Of a DNA stretch of 64,000 bases, positions 50,861 to 59,089 are shown piece by piece. The position numbers were made by a program, and so were the translations under genes. The DNA is taken from NCBI RefSeq assembly GCF_050632395.1, contig NZ_CP192600.1, positions 1,116,001 through 1,180,000 on the forward strand. Direction: 5' to 3'. Each line of letters begins with the position of its first letter. Position 1 is the first letter of the stretch. The notes beneath the pieces are model-generated. The model saw only the letters and a list, made by a program, of their open reading frames with translations, searched no databases and was not told the origin of the DNA. The DNA comes from JAUYQR01 sp050632395 (lineage in GTDB: Bacteria; Pseudomonadota; Alphaproteobacteria; Rhodobacterales; Rhodobacteraceae).

Positions 50861-50910
50861 GGGGGTTTCACACCCCCGTACCCCCGTGGGATATTTCGCA
50901 AAAGGGAAAG
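50861..50910 (+). repeat. Intergenic element, copy C
   Basis: Perfect stem GGGGG/CCCCC around the loop TTTCACA, then GTACCCCCGTGGGATATTT and a purine-rich AAAAGGGAAAG tail. It lies between ridA and the DUF1028 gene, in the same orientation as the genes. Confidence 0.7.
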
Positions 50911-50965
50911 CTGCTTTCTGAGTCGCTTGCGACGCGCCCACGGTGCCAACCACAGGAGACCAGCC

Positions 50966-51643
50966 ATGACTTTTTCCCTGCTTGCCCGCTGCCCCGAAAC
51001 CGGGCGGTTCGGCATGGTGACCGCTTCGTCCTCGCCTGCTGTTGCGGCGCGCTGTGCGCATGCGCGGGCGGGGGTAGGGGTGGCCGCCAGCCAGAACATC
51101 ACCGATCCCGCGCTTGGCCCGCGGCTGCTGGACCTTATGAGCGAGGGGCTTGATGCGGATGCCGCGGTGGCGCGGGTGGTGAGCGAGGCGCCGTTCGTGG
51201 AGTATCGCCAGTTGATCGCTGTCGACGCGGCGGGGGGGACGGGTTTTCACTCCGGCGCCTATACGCTTGGCGTCTGGGGACATGCGCGGGGCGATGGCGT
51301 GATCGCGGCGGGCAACCTTCTGGCCAACCCGGACGTGCCGGACGCTATGGTCGGCGGGTTCGAGGCGGCGGTGGGTGATCTTGGCGACCGGCTGATTGCG
51401 GCGCTATTGGCCGGGCGCAATGCGGGGGGCGAGGCGGGGCCGGTGCATTCGGCGGGGCTTTTGATGGTGGACCGGGAAAGCTGGCCGGTGGCATCGCTTC
51501 GTTGCGACTGGTCTGATGAGGCGCGTCCGATCGAGGCGGTGGCGCGAGCGTGGGAGGTCTATGCGCCGCAGATGGCCGCCTATATCCAGCGCGCGAAGGA
51601 CCCGCGCGAGGCGCCGTCCTACGGGGTGCCGGGCGATGCTTGA
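50966..51643 (+). CDS. DUF1028 Ntn-hydrolase-like protein
   Basis: A 225-aa protein of the DUF1028 family. It begins MTFSLLARCPETGRFGMVTASSSPAV as the family does, with AGVGVAASQNITDPALGP and the NLLANPDVPDAM segment. The fold is Ntn-hydrolase-like; the biochemical role is unknown, but members often occur with RidA proteins and amidases. The start has AGGAG about 7 bases upstream; earlier codons (50927 on) are leader. It ends 3 bases before the LysR gene. Confidence 0.9.
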   Translation: MTFSLLARCPETGRFGMVTASSSPAVAARCAHARAGVGVAASQNITDPALGPRLLDLMSEGLDADAAVARVVSEAPFVEYRQLIAVDAAGGTGFHSGAYTLGVWGHARGDGVIAAGNLLANPDVPDAMVGGFEAAVGDLGDRLIAALLAGRNAGGEAGPVHSAGLLMVDRESWPVASLRCDWSDEARPIEAVARAWEVYAPQMAAYIQRAKDPREAPSYGVPGDA

Positions 51644-51646
51644 CTG

Positions 51647-52579
51647 ATGCCGCTGCGCTTTACCCTGCGCCAGTTGGAATACCTTGTCGCGGTGGGCGAG
51701 GCGGGGTCGATTGCGGTGGCGGCGGAACGGGTGAATGTCTCGTCCCCGTCGATTTCGGCGGCGATCGCGCAGTTGGAGCAGGAGTTCGGCCTGCAGTTGT
51801 TCATCCGGCGGCATGCACAGGGGTTGACGCTGACCCAAGGCGGGCGGCAGTTCGTGGCCGAGGCGCGGGCGGTGTTGGCGGCTGCCGGGCGGCTCAGTGA
51901 TCTGGCCAACAGCATCACGGGGCAGGTGCGGGGGCGCGTGGCGGTGGGCTGCCTTGTGACCTTTGCGCAGATGGTGCTGCCGCGCGTGCGGCGCAGCTTT
52001 TGCGACCTGCATCCGGACGTGGAGTTCCAGCAGTTCGAGCTGGATCAGGCGGAAATCTTTGCAGGCCTGCGTGCGGCCCGGCTGGATGTGGCGTTGACGT
52101 ATGAGCTGGATATTCCGCCGGACCTGACATTCGTGCCGCTGCTGCGGCTGGCCCCGCATGCCGTGCTGCACGAGCGCCACCCGCTGGCGGGGCGGGCCTT
52201 CGTGACGCCTGCGGACTTGGCACCCTTGCCGATGATCCTGCTGGATCTGCCGTTTTCGACAGATTACTTCCTCGACCTTTTCCGCCCTACCGGGCAGCGG
52301 CCGAACGTCGTGGAACGCACGCGGGATCTGGGTGTGGTGCGGTCGATGGTGGCGAACGGGTTTGGCTATTCCATCGCCAATATCCGGCCCGCCTCGGCTG
52401 CGGCACCGGATGGCACGCCGCTTCACTTTGTGAAGCTGGTGGGGCCAGAGCCGCTGGCGCTGGGACTGGTGCTGAGCGAGGGGGCGCTGTCAGCGCTGAC
52501 GATCCGCGCATTCGTCGAGCATTGCCGCGAGACGGTGACCGAGGCGACGCTGCCCGGTCTGGTGATCGGCGGGGGTTGA
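51647..52579 (+). CDS. LysR-family transcriptional regulator
   Basis: A 310-aa regulator. The N-terminal winged helix (about 3-62) has FTLRQLEYLVAVGEAGSIAVAAERVNVSSPSISAAIAQLE; the substrate-binding domain (about 90-300) follows, with GRVAVGCLVTFAQMVLP. LysR proteins usually activate neighbouring catabolic genes on binding a pathway intermediate. It is encoded in line with, not divergent from, the Rieske-FMO-RidA-DUF1028 genes, which it may control. Confidence 0.93.
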   Translation: MPLRFTLRQLEYLVAVGEAGSIAVAAERVNVSSPSISAAIAQLEQEFGLQLFIRRHAQGLTLTQGGRQFVAEARAVLAAAGRLSDLANSITGQVRGRVAVGCLVTFAQMVLPRVRRSFCDLHPDVEFQQFELDQAEIFAGLRAARLDVALTYELDIPPDLTFVPLLRLAPHAVLHERHPLAGRAFVTPADLAPLPMILLDLPFSTDYFLDLFRPTGQRPNVVERTRDLGVVRSMVANGFGYSIANIRPASAAAPDGTPLHFVKLVGPEPLALGLVLSEGALSALTIRAFVEHCRETVTEATLPGLVIGGG

Positions 52580-52609
52580 CGTTGGGCGGTGCTGCGTCAA
52601 GTTCGGGCG

Positions 52610-53317
52610 ATGATCCGATCCGCGCTTATCGTGGCCCATGGCCAACCGTCCGACCCCGGGCCTGCCGCAGCCGAGCTTGCCGTGCTGGCCGCGCGGGTGG
52701 CCGCGCTCTTGCCGGGGTGGGAGGTGCGGGCGGCGACGCTGGCCGAACCGGGGGCGCTGGCGGCTGCGGCGGGGGCGATGCCGCCGGGGGTGGTGTTTCC
52801 GATGTTCATGGCGGGCGGCTGGTTCACCCGGGTGGCCATTCCGGCGCGGCTGGCGGAGGCGGGGATTGCCGGCTGGCGGGTGTTGGAGCCGTTCGGCTGC
52901 GACGTGGCGGTGCATGATCTGGCGCGGGTGGTGGTGGCCGAGGCGGGCGGGGGCGATGTGATTTTGGCGGCGCACGGGTCGTTCAAGTCTTCGGTGCCGT
53001 CGGACATCGCGCGGCATGTGGCGCGGTTGATTGCAAGGGACAGGGCTGGGCGGGTGGAGGCGGGGTTCATCGACCAGGTGCCGCAGCTTGCCAGCCTGAC
53101 GGGGTTCGGGCCGGGGTCGGTCTGCCTGCCGTTCTTTGCTGCCGCGGGCGGGCATGTGACGGAGGATATTCCGGCCGCCTTGGCGGAGGCCGGGTTTGAG
53201 GGGCGGGTGTTGCCGCCACTGGGGTTGGACCCGCGCGTACCTGCGCTGATCGCGGCGGCGATTTCAGCGGGGCGCGAGGTTTGCGCGGTGGAGTGTCGCT
53301 GGCGTCAGCCCGCTTGA
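52610..53317 (+). CDS. CbiX/SirB-like chelatase family protein
   Basis: A 235-aa protein with two CbiX-type halves: ALIVAHGQPSDPG at the N-terminus and VILAAHGSFKSSVPSDIARH in the middle, each with the His used in metal insertion into sirohydrochlorin. No other tetrapyrrole gene is nearby. It could be a cobalt or iron chelatase or a family member with another role. The ATG at 52610 is used; the frame opens 7 codons earlier. It is convergent with the PuuA-like gene, whose stop begins one base beyond. Confidence 0.8.
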   Translation: MIRSALIVAHGQPSDPGPAAAELAVLAARVAALLPGWEVRAATLAEPGALAAAAGAMPPGVVFPMFMAGGWFTRVAIPARLAEAGIAGWRVLEPFGCDVAVHDLARVVVAEAGGGDVILAAHGSFKSSVPSDIARHVARLIARDRAGRVEAGFIDQVPQLASLTGFGPGSVCLPFFAAAGGHVTEDIPAALAEAGFEGRVLPPLGLDPRVPALIAAAISAGREVCAVECRWRQPA

Positions 53318-53318
53318 A

Positions 53319-54707
53319 TCAGACCGTGTGAAGGTAGAGGTCGAAGTCGACCTCGGACACTGTCCGCATGACACGCGCATATTCGGCGGCCTTGATGGCG
53401 GTGAAGGTGCGGTGCATGTCCTCGCCCAAAGCATCCCTTAGGAAGGCTGAGGCTTTGGCGGCCTCGATTGCCGAGCGCCAGTCGACGGGGATGACGTGGT
53501 CGCCAGTGTCCTCATAGCCGTTGCCGGTGGTTTCCGGGCCGGGGTCGATGCGGTGCTTCATGCCGTGACGGATGCCCGCAAGCACGGTGGCGGCGACGAG
53601 GTAGGGGTTGGCGTCGACGCCCGCGGGGCGGTGTTCGATGCGGCGGGCCTTGATGTCACCCGCCGGGATGCGCAGGGCCACCGAGCGGTTGTTGACACCC
53701 CATGTCGGGCTGACGGGGGCGTAGGACTGGCTGGCGAAGCGGCGCCATGAGTTGGCATGGGGCGCGAAGACCAGCATCGATTCGCCCATCGTGGTCTTGA
53801 GGCCGCCGAGGGCGTGGAGGATGGTTGGGTTCCAGACGCCTTCGGCGGCCTCGACGAAGACGTTCTTGCCCGCCTTGTTCATCATCGAGACGTGGAAGTG
53901 CATGCCGGAGCCTGCGTAATCTTCGTTCGGCTTGGCCATGAAGCAGGCGACGACGCCATGCGCGCGGGCCTGTGCGCGGACGATGCGCTTCAGGCGCATC
54001 AGGTCGTCGGCGGCCTGCATCACGTCGGTGCGGTAATGGAGCGTCAGTTCATACTGGCCGGGGGCGTATTCCGAGATCAGGGTTTCTGCCTTGATCCCGG
54101 CCTTTTCGGCCCCTGCGTAGACGTCGGAGAAAAGGGGCAACATGCCGTGCAGGTGATCGACCGAGTAGACCTCGGTCTTGTTCGACTTGCGACCGTCCAG
54201 CACGTCTCGGGCGGGCTGCATCTTGCCGTACTGGTCACGTTCGGGGGCGAGGAGAAAGAATTCGAGTTCGAACGCGCCGGAGGGGTAGAGACCTTCGGCT
54301 GCCAGTGCGTCGACCTGCCGTTGCAGGGCGTGGCGCGGGTCGGATGTCATCGGCACGCCGTCGAGGGAATACATCGACATGAACACCTCGCCGCGCGGGG
54401 GTTGGGTGTTGTGCAGGGGTTTCAGCGTGCCGGGAATGGGCCAGGCGCGCAGGTCGCCGTCGCCCTGATCCCAGATCAGGCCGGTTTCGTGGACATCCTC
54501 GCCGCAGATGTCGAGGCCGAGGATCGAGATCGGCAGGTGGCGGCCATTGTTGTAAAAGGACAAAAGCTCGTGCCGGCGGATGATTTTTCCGCGCCCGATG
54601 CCGTTGGCGTCGTGCAGGATAATGTCAAAAGCCTCGATCTCGGGGTGGGCTGAGAGGAAGGCTTCGGCTTCCGCCACGGTGGAACCTGAGGGGCTGGTCT
54701 GGGTCAT
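53319..54707 (-). CDS. Glutamine-synthetase-family ligase (gamma-glutamylamine synthetase, PuuA-like)
   Basis: A 462-aa GS-fold enzyme. It has the catalytic signatures FELEFFLLAPERDQYG, SEYAPGQYELTLHY, the GMHFHVSM metal motif, NSWRRF, VNNRSVALRIP and RRIEHRPAGVDANPY. The length and pattern fit GlnT/PuuA-type ligases that join glutamate to an amine such as putrescine or ethanolamine rather than to ammonia. The start MTQTSPSG at 54707 overlaps the aminotransferase stop by 4 bases. Together with the aminotransferase and a distant gabD it suggests amine degradation (inference). Confidence 0.87.
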   Translation of the reverse strand: MTQTSPSGSTVAEAEAFLSAHPEIEAFDIILHDANGIGRGKIIRRHELLSFYNNGRHLPISILGLDICGEDVHETGLIWDQGDGDLRAWPIPGTLKPLHNTQPPRGEVFMSMYSLDGVPMTSDPRHALQRQVDALAAEGLYPSGAFELEFFLLAPERDQYGKMQPARDVLDGRKSNKTEVYSVDHLHGMLPLFSDVYAGAEKAGIKAETLISEYAPGQYELTLHYRTDVMQAADDLMRLKRIVRAQARAHGVVACFMAKPNEDYAGSGMHFHVSMMNKAGKNVFVEAAEGVWNPTILHALGGLKTTMGESMLVFAPHANSWRRFASQSYAPVSPTWGVNNRSVALRIPAGDIKARRIEHRPAGVDANPYLVAATVLAGIRHGMKHRIDPGPETTGNGYEDTGDHVIPVDWRSAIEAAKASAFLRDALGEDMHRTFTAIKAAEYARVMRTVSEVDFDLYLHTV

Positions 54708-56080
54708 GTCTGGCTCGGCGGAAAGAGGTCGGTGAGGATTTCGTCGAAGCTGGCGATCAGGCGGTCGATCTGGCCCTTTTTGGTGACCGGGCTGACCAGC
54801 ATCATGTTGTGGAAGGGCGCGATCAGCGAGCCACGGTTCAGGAGGCCGACGTGGACCGCACCTTCGACGGCGGGCTGGTGGGCGTGGGCGGCCTCGGTTC
54901 CGTTCTTCAGCGGGCCGGGGGCGCAGATGAATTCCACCCGGGCGCCGACACGGACGACGTGCCACGGGGCGTGGTGGCGGGCGATGGCGTCGGCCAGTCC
55001 ATTGGCGAGGCGGGCCGCGCCCTTTTCCATCCGGGCGTAGTTTTCCTTGGTCATCACCTCGCCCAGGGTAGCGACGAGGCAGGCGAACTGCATCGGGTTG
55101 GCGCTGAGCGTGGTTCCCATGCCGGAGTGACCGGAGGGGCGGTTGACGTTTGCCTGATGGTAGCGGTCGGCCACGGTGGGGGTCAGGCCCCAGACGGCGG
55201 TGGGCATCCCGCCCGCCACGCATTTGCCGACGACGAAGATATCGGGCGAGAGACCGTGCACGCGGGTATAGCCGCCGCGCCCGGTGGAGATGGTGTGGGT
55301 TTCGTCGATGATGAGCAGGGTTCCGGCCTTGGTAGCAGCCTTGCGCAGGCCGTCGAGGAAGCCAGGTGCGGGAAGGACCATGCAGGAGTTGGTCATCACT
55401 GGTTCGGTCAGGATCGCGGCGACGTCGCCCTTGGCGAGGGCGGCTTCGACGGCGGCGAGGTCGTTGAATTCGACGCAGACGGCGGTTTGCGAAAGGTCGG
55501 TGACCTGCCCCATCAGGCCGGGGCGGGTGACGGTCTTTCCGTCTGCCAGCGTAACCATCGTGTCGTCCACCGTGCCATGATAGCAGCCGTTGAACACCAG
55601 AACCTTCGGCCGCCCGGTGACGGCACGGGCGACACGCAGGGCAAAGCGGTTGGCGTCGGTGGCTGTGGTGGCGATCTGCCAGCGGAAATCGCCGAAGGTT
55701 TCGGTCAGCAGGCGCCCGGCCTCCAGCGCCGCTTCGGACGGCAGCATGTAGGTCAGCCCGCGCCGTGCCTGACGGCGGATGGCTTTCGCAACCGGGGCGG
55801 GGGAGTGGCCGAACATCGAGCCGGTGTCGCCAAGGCAGAAATCGTCGATGCCATAGCCGTCGATATCGGTCAGGCGTGCGCCGTGGGCTTCAGCCACCAA
55901 CGGCAGGTGCGGCATCGGCCAGTCGGTCATCCAGTGCATCGGCACGCCCGACAGGTAGACACCCGATCCCTTTGCCATCGCCTTGGCCGACAAGGGCCGG
56001 CTGGCGGCGAAGCGGCGAGCCTCGCGGGCGGCGAAGGCGGCGAGACGGTCCTCGGGGACCCCGGCGATCAAAGCGGGCAT
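54704..56080 (-). CDS. Class III PLP-dependent aminotransferase
   Basis: A 458-aa fold-type I aminotransferase of the glutamate-1-semialdehyde mutase/omega-transaminase group. It shows DIDGYGIDDFCLGDTGSMFG, VFNGCYHGTVDD, LLIIDETHTISTGRGGY with the PLP Asp, and FVVGKCVAGGMPTAVWG with the Schiff-base Lys. It would transfer or shift an amino group from an amine or omega-amino acid. The substrate is unknown. It starts 39 bases downstream of the AATTTGATCAAAA element and is coupled to the PuuA-like ligase. Confidence 0.88.
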   Translation of the reverse strand: MPALIAGVPEDRLAAFAAREARRFAASRPLSAKAMAKGSGVYLSGVPMHWMTDWPMPHLPLVAEAHGARLTDIDGYGIDDFCLGDTGSMFGHSPAPVAKAIRRQARRGLTYMLPSEAALEAGRLLTETFGDFRWQIATTATDANRFALRVARAVTGRPKVLVFNGCYHGTVDDTMVTLADGKTVTRPGLMGQVTDLSQTAVCVEFNDLAAVEAALAKGDVAAILTEPVMTNSCMVLPAPGFLDGLRKAATKAGTLLIIDETHTISTGRGGYTRVHGLSPDIFVVGKCVAGGMPTAVWGLTPTVADRYHQANVNRPSGHSGMGTTLSANPMQFACLVATLGEVMTKENYARMEKGAARLANGLADAIARHHAPWHVVRVGARVEFICAPGPLKNGTEAAHAHQPAVEGAVHVGLLNRGSLIAPFHNMMLVSPVTKKGQIDRLIASFDEILTDLFPPSQT

Positions 56081-56118
56081 GGTGCGACATCCGTGGTTGT
56101 GCCGCGTTTATGCGCGAT

Positions 56119-56131
56119 AATTTGATCAAAA
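56119..56131. promoter_or_regulatory. AATTTGATCAAAA palindromic element upstream of the aminotransferase-ligase pair
   Basis: The identical 13 bases lie upstream of gabD at 6191. The TTTGATCAAA core is a perfect palindrome in an A+T-rich island between lldD and the aminotransferase start. It is likely an operator for a GntR/FadR-type regulator encoded elsewhere. Confidence 0.55.
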
Positions 56132-56158
56132 AGCAAGGGCGCCCGGCCTTGGCGGTGG

Positions 56159-57325
56159 TCAGGCGACCCAGTCGCCTTCGAAATCCCTTGGGATCAACAG
56201 GTTGTGCGGGCCGAGGTTCTTTACGTCGCGTTCGCCGCAGAGCGCCATCGAGATGTCGAGTTCCTTCTGGATGATCTCCAGCGCCTTGGTCACGCCAGCT
56301 TCGCCCATAGCGCCAAGGCCGTAGACGTAGGACCGGCCGATGTAGGTGGATTTGGCGCCCATCGCGACGGCCTTTAGCACGTCTTGCCCCGAGCGGATGC
56401 CACCGTCGACATGCACTTCGACCTTGTCGCCCACGGCGCGGACGATGGACGGAAGCATGGAGATGGAGCTGACCGCGCCATCGAGCTGCCGCCCGCCGTG
56501 GTTGGAGACGATTATGGCGTCGGCGCCGAAATCGGCGGCCATGCGCGCGTCATCGGGATCGAGGATGCCCTTCAGGATGAACTTGCCGCCCCACTGGTCG
56601 CGGATGCGGCGGACCTTGGACCAGTCGAGCTTCGGGTCGAACTGTTCGTTGGCCCAAGCGGTGAGGTCCGAGAGGTTGCCGACGTTCTTGACGTGGCCGA
56701 CGATGTTGCGGAACTGGCGGCGCGGAGTTTGCAACATGCCCATCGCCCATGCGGGTTTGGTTGCGATGTTGAGAAGGTTGGGGATCGTCAGCTTTGGTGG
56801 GCTGGAGAGGCCGTTCCGGACATCCTTATGGCGCTGGCCGAGGATTTGCAGATCGAGTGTCAGGACGAGGGCGGAGCATTTCGCCTTGCGGGCGCGTTCG
56901 ATGATGGCGTCGACGAAATCCTCGTCGCGCATGACGTAAAGCTGGAACCAGAAGGGGGTCGGGCTGGCGGCGGCGACGTCTTCGATGGAGCAGATCGACA
57001 TGGTGGAGAGGGTGTAGGGAACCCCGAACTTGGCGGCGGCGCGGGCGGCCTTGATCTCGCCATCGGGGGATTGCATGCCGGTGGAGCCAACTGGGGCGAG
57101 GGCGACCGGCATGGTGATCTTTTCGCCGATCATCTCGGTTTGCAGCAACCGGCCGGACAGATCGCGCGCGACGCGCTGGCGCAGTCGGATCTTGGCGAAA
57201 TCGGAGGTGTTTTCGCGGAAGGTCTGTTCGGTGTAGCTGCCGCTTTCGGCGTAGTCGTAGAACATCTTCGGCGTGCGGCGGCGGTAAAGCTGCTTCAGAT
57301 CGTCGATGCAGGCGATGACGGGCAT
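56159..57325 (-). CDS. lldD: FMN-dependent L-lactate dehydrogenase / alpha-hydroxy-acid oxidase
   Basis: A 388-aa flavoprotein of the FMN-dependent alpha-hydroxy-acid dehydrogenase family. It has FYDYAESGSYTEQT, MPVALAPVGSTGM, LTLDLQILGQRHKDVRNG, and IIVSNHGGRQLDG with the catalytic His and Arg, then HVDGGIRSGQDVLKA. It oxidises L-lactate or a related 2-hydroxy acid, passing electrons to the membrane quinone pool. The length matches LldD. It is upstream of the aminotransferase in the same direction, 79 bases apart. Confidence 0.92.
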   Translation of the reverse strand: MPVIACIDDLKQLYRRRTPKMFYDYAESGSYTEQTFRENTSDFAKIRLRQRVARDLSGRLLQTEMIGEKITMPVALAPVGSTGMQSPDGEIKAARAAAKFGVPYTLSTMSICSIEDVAAASPTPFWFQLYVMRDEDFVDAIIERARKAKCSALVLTLDLQILGQRHKDVRNGLSSPPKLTIPNLLNIATKPAWAMGMLQTPRRQFRNIVGHVKNVGNLSDLTAWANEQFDPKLDWSKVRRIRDQWGGKFILKGILDPDDARMAADFGADAIIVSNHGGRQLDGAVSSISMLPSIVRAVGDKVEVHVDGGIRSGQDVLKAVAMGAKSTYIGRSYVYGLGAMGEAGVTKALEIIQKELDISMALCGERDVKNLGPHNLLIPRDFEGDWVA

Positions 57326-57525
57326 TGGGGAAGTCCTGGCGAAAATTGGTCAGTGTTTCTTACCACCTTGCGGCTTTGGGGGCAAGGCGGAGGCTTCGGA
57401 AAGCGCAATTACTTGACTGAACGCACGGCCGAGCCGGTCGACCCCCGCGTCGCCCAGGTTGTCGCGCCAGCGCGCCTCGATATGAAGCTTGATCCGGTCG
57501 GCGCCATGCATCGCGGCCGCGCCTA

Positions 57526-58095
57526 CTAAGCCGGGCGGGCGAACCTCCGGTCGGGAACGATCCAGGACAGGGCGACGCCCAGAATCAGGGCCAGCGAAAC
57601 CCACACATTCACATAGGCCATGGGGATCGAGATCACATAAGAGGCGAGCGAGAGCTTTCCCTTGAGGTCTGACCCAAGCGCCCGGGCAAACTCCGAGTCT
57701 TTCCCGTGTTCGGCGATCAGCGCCATGGTCAACAGCGTGTAGCTGACGGCGCACATCAGAAGATCAAAGCCATAGAGCGCCACGGGCATCGGCTGGAAGC
57801 CGCTTTCCTCCATGAACCCGGTCGCGAAGGGCAGAAGCGACAGCCAGAACAGAAGATGCAGGTTGGCCCAGAGCACCCAGCCCCCGACATGCTTGACCGA
57901 ATGGAACATGTGATGGTGGTTGTTCCAGTAGAGGCCGACGTTCAGGAACGACAGCACATAGGCCATGAACACCGGCAGAAGATGTTGCAGAGCCTCGATG
58001 TTGGCCTCATGAGGGACTTTCAGTTCCAGCACCATTATGGTGATGATGATCGCGATCACCCCATCCGAAAACGCCTCGATCCGTCCCTTGGTCAT
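57526..58095 (-). CDS. TMEM175-family (DUF1211) potassium-channel-like protein
   Basis: A 189-aa protein with six helices. The signature RIEAFSDGVIAIIITIMVLEL, with the FSD motif of TMEM175 channels, is at the very start. It keeps only one such repeat, as bacterial members do, which form tetramers. The bacterial channels conduct K+ with low selectivity. It is solitary; the 200-base gap to lldD holds nothing I can recognise. Confidence 0.9.
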   Translation of the reverse strand: MTKGRIEAFSDGVIAIIITIMVLELKVPHEANIEALQHLLPVFMAYVLSFLNVGLYWNNHHHMFHSVKHVGGWVLWANLHLLFWLSLLPFATGFMEESGFQPMPVALYGFDLLMCAVSYTLLTMALIAEHGKDSEFARALGSDLKGKLSLASYVISIPMAYVNVWVSLALILGVALSWIVPDRRFARPA

Positions 58096-58165
58096 CGCCG
58101 CCCCCCCGCCAGGTTGCTGTCAGGCTAGGTAAGGGCCGGGCAAAAGCAAGCGTCTGCGTCGTGTG

Positions 58166-58957
58166 TCATGCAGAATGGGCACCCCTTGCGAGGGCGGCCA
58201 CATTCGCCAGCACCTCGGCCACAGGCTTTTTCGCGCCAATGTCCTTGACGATGGCCGAGCCGACGACGCAGCCATCGGCCACGCTGGCGATGGCTTTCGC
58301 CTGATCGGGGGTGGAGATGCCGAAGCCCACGATGATCGGCAGATCGGTCGAGGCCTTGATCCGCGCCACTTCCGGCGCGACGTCGGTTGCCACGGCTGCG
58401 GCGGCACCGGTGATGCCGGTGACCGAGACGTAATAGACGAAACCGGAGGTGTTTTGCAGCACCTTTGGCAGGCGCTTGGCATCTGTGGTGGGGGTGGCGA
58501 GGCGGATGAAGTTCAGCCCGGCGGCCTGCGCGGGGATGCACAGTTCGTCGTCTTCCTCGGGCGGCAGGTCGACGACGATGAGGCCGTCGATGCCGGCGGC
58601 CTTCGCCTCGGTCAGGAAACGGTCGACGCCGCGCGAATAGATCGGGTTGTAGTAGCCCATCATGACGATCGGGGTGGTGCTGTCACCGGCCCGGAAATCG
58701 CGCACCATCTGCAAGGTTGCATCCATCGTCATGCCACCTTCGAGCGCGCGCTGGCCGGCAAGCTGGATCGTCGGGCCATCGGCCATCGGGTCGGTGAAGG
58801 GCATCCCAAGTTCGATCACGTCTACGCCGGCGGCGGGCAGGCCTTTCATGATTGCAAGCGAGGTGGCGACATCGGGATCGCCGCCCATGATGTAGGCGAC
58901 AAACGCCTTCTTCCGCTCTGCCTTCAGCCGCGCGAAAGTGTCGTCGATCCGTGTCAT
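58166..58957 (-). CDS. trpA: Tryptophan synthase alpha chain
   Basis: A 263-aa TIM-barrel lyase that splits indole-3-glycerol phosphate to indole and glyceraldehyde 3-phosphate. Catalytic Glu in ELGMPFTDPMADGP and Asp in the same loop region, DLPPEE, GFGISTPDQAKAI are present. The start is the ATG at 58957 (MTRIDDTF); the frame opens five codons earlier. trpB is not adjacent in this window, so the trp genes are split here. Confidence 0.95.
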   Translation of the reverse strand: MTRIDDTFARLKAERKKAFVAYIMGGDPDVATSLAIMKGLPAAGVDVIELGMPFTDPMADGPTIQLAGQRALEGGMTMDATLQMVRDFRAGDSTTPIVMMGYYNPIYSRGVDRFLTEAKAAGIDGLIVVDLPPEEDDELCIPAQAAGLNFIRLATPTTDAKRLPKVLQNTSGFVYYVSVTGITGAAAAVATDVAPEVARIKASTDLPIIVGFGISTPDQAKAIASVADGCVVGSAIVKDIGAKKPVAEVLANVAALARGAHSA

Positions 58958-59089
58958 GGCTGTCCCCCGCAAAATCCTGACCGGGTTTGCACGGCGCGGG
59001 CGGGAAAATCAATGGCCCACCGCAGGCAAGCACGCTTGATCCTTGCCCGCCCCGCGCCTAGAAGCCGGCGGTCGCCAGAGGAGGGTCTG

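Noticed and set aside
49073..51283. 736-aa minus-strand ORF across the FMO-like, RidA and DUF1028 genes
   Set aside because: Runs antisense through three recognisable genes and an intergenic repeat; composition is that of a shadow frame.
58163..59089. Upstream extension of ychF
   Set aside because: Antisense to trpA; YchF similarity starts exactly at the ATG at 59090.
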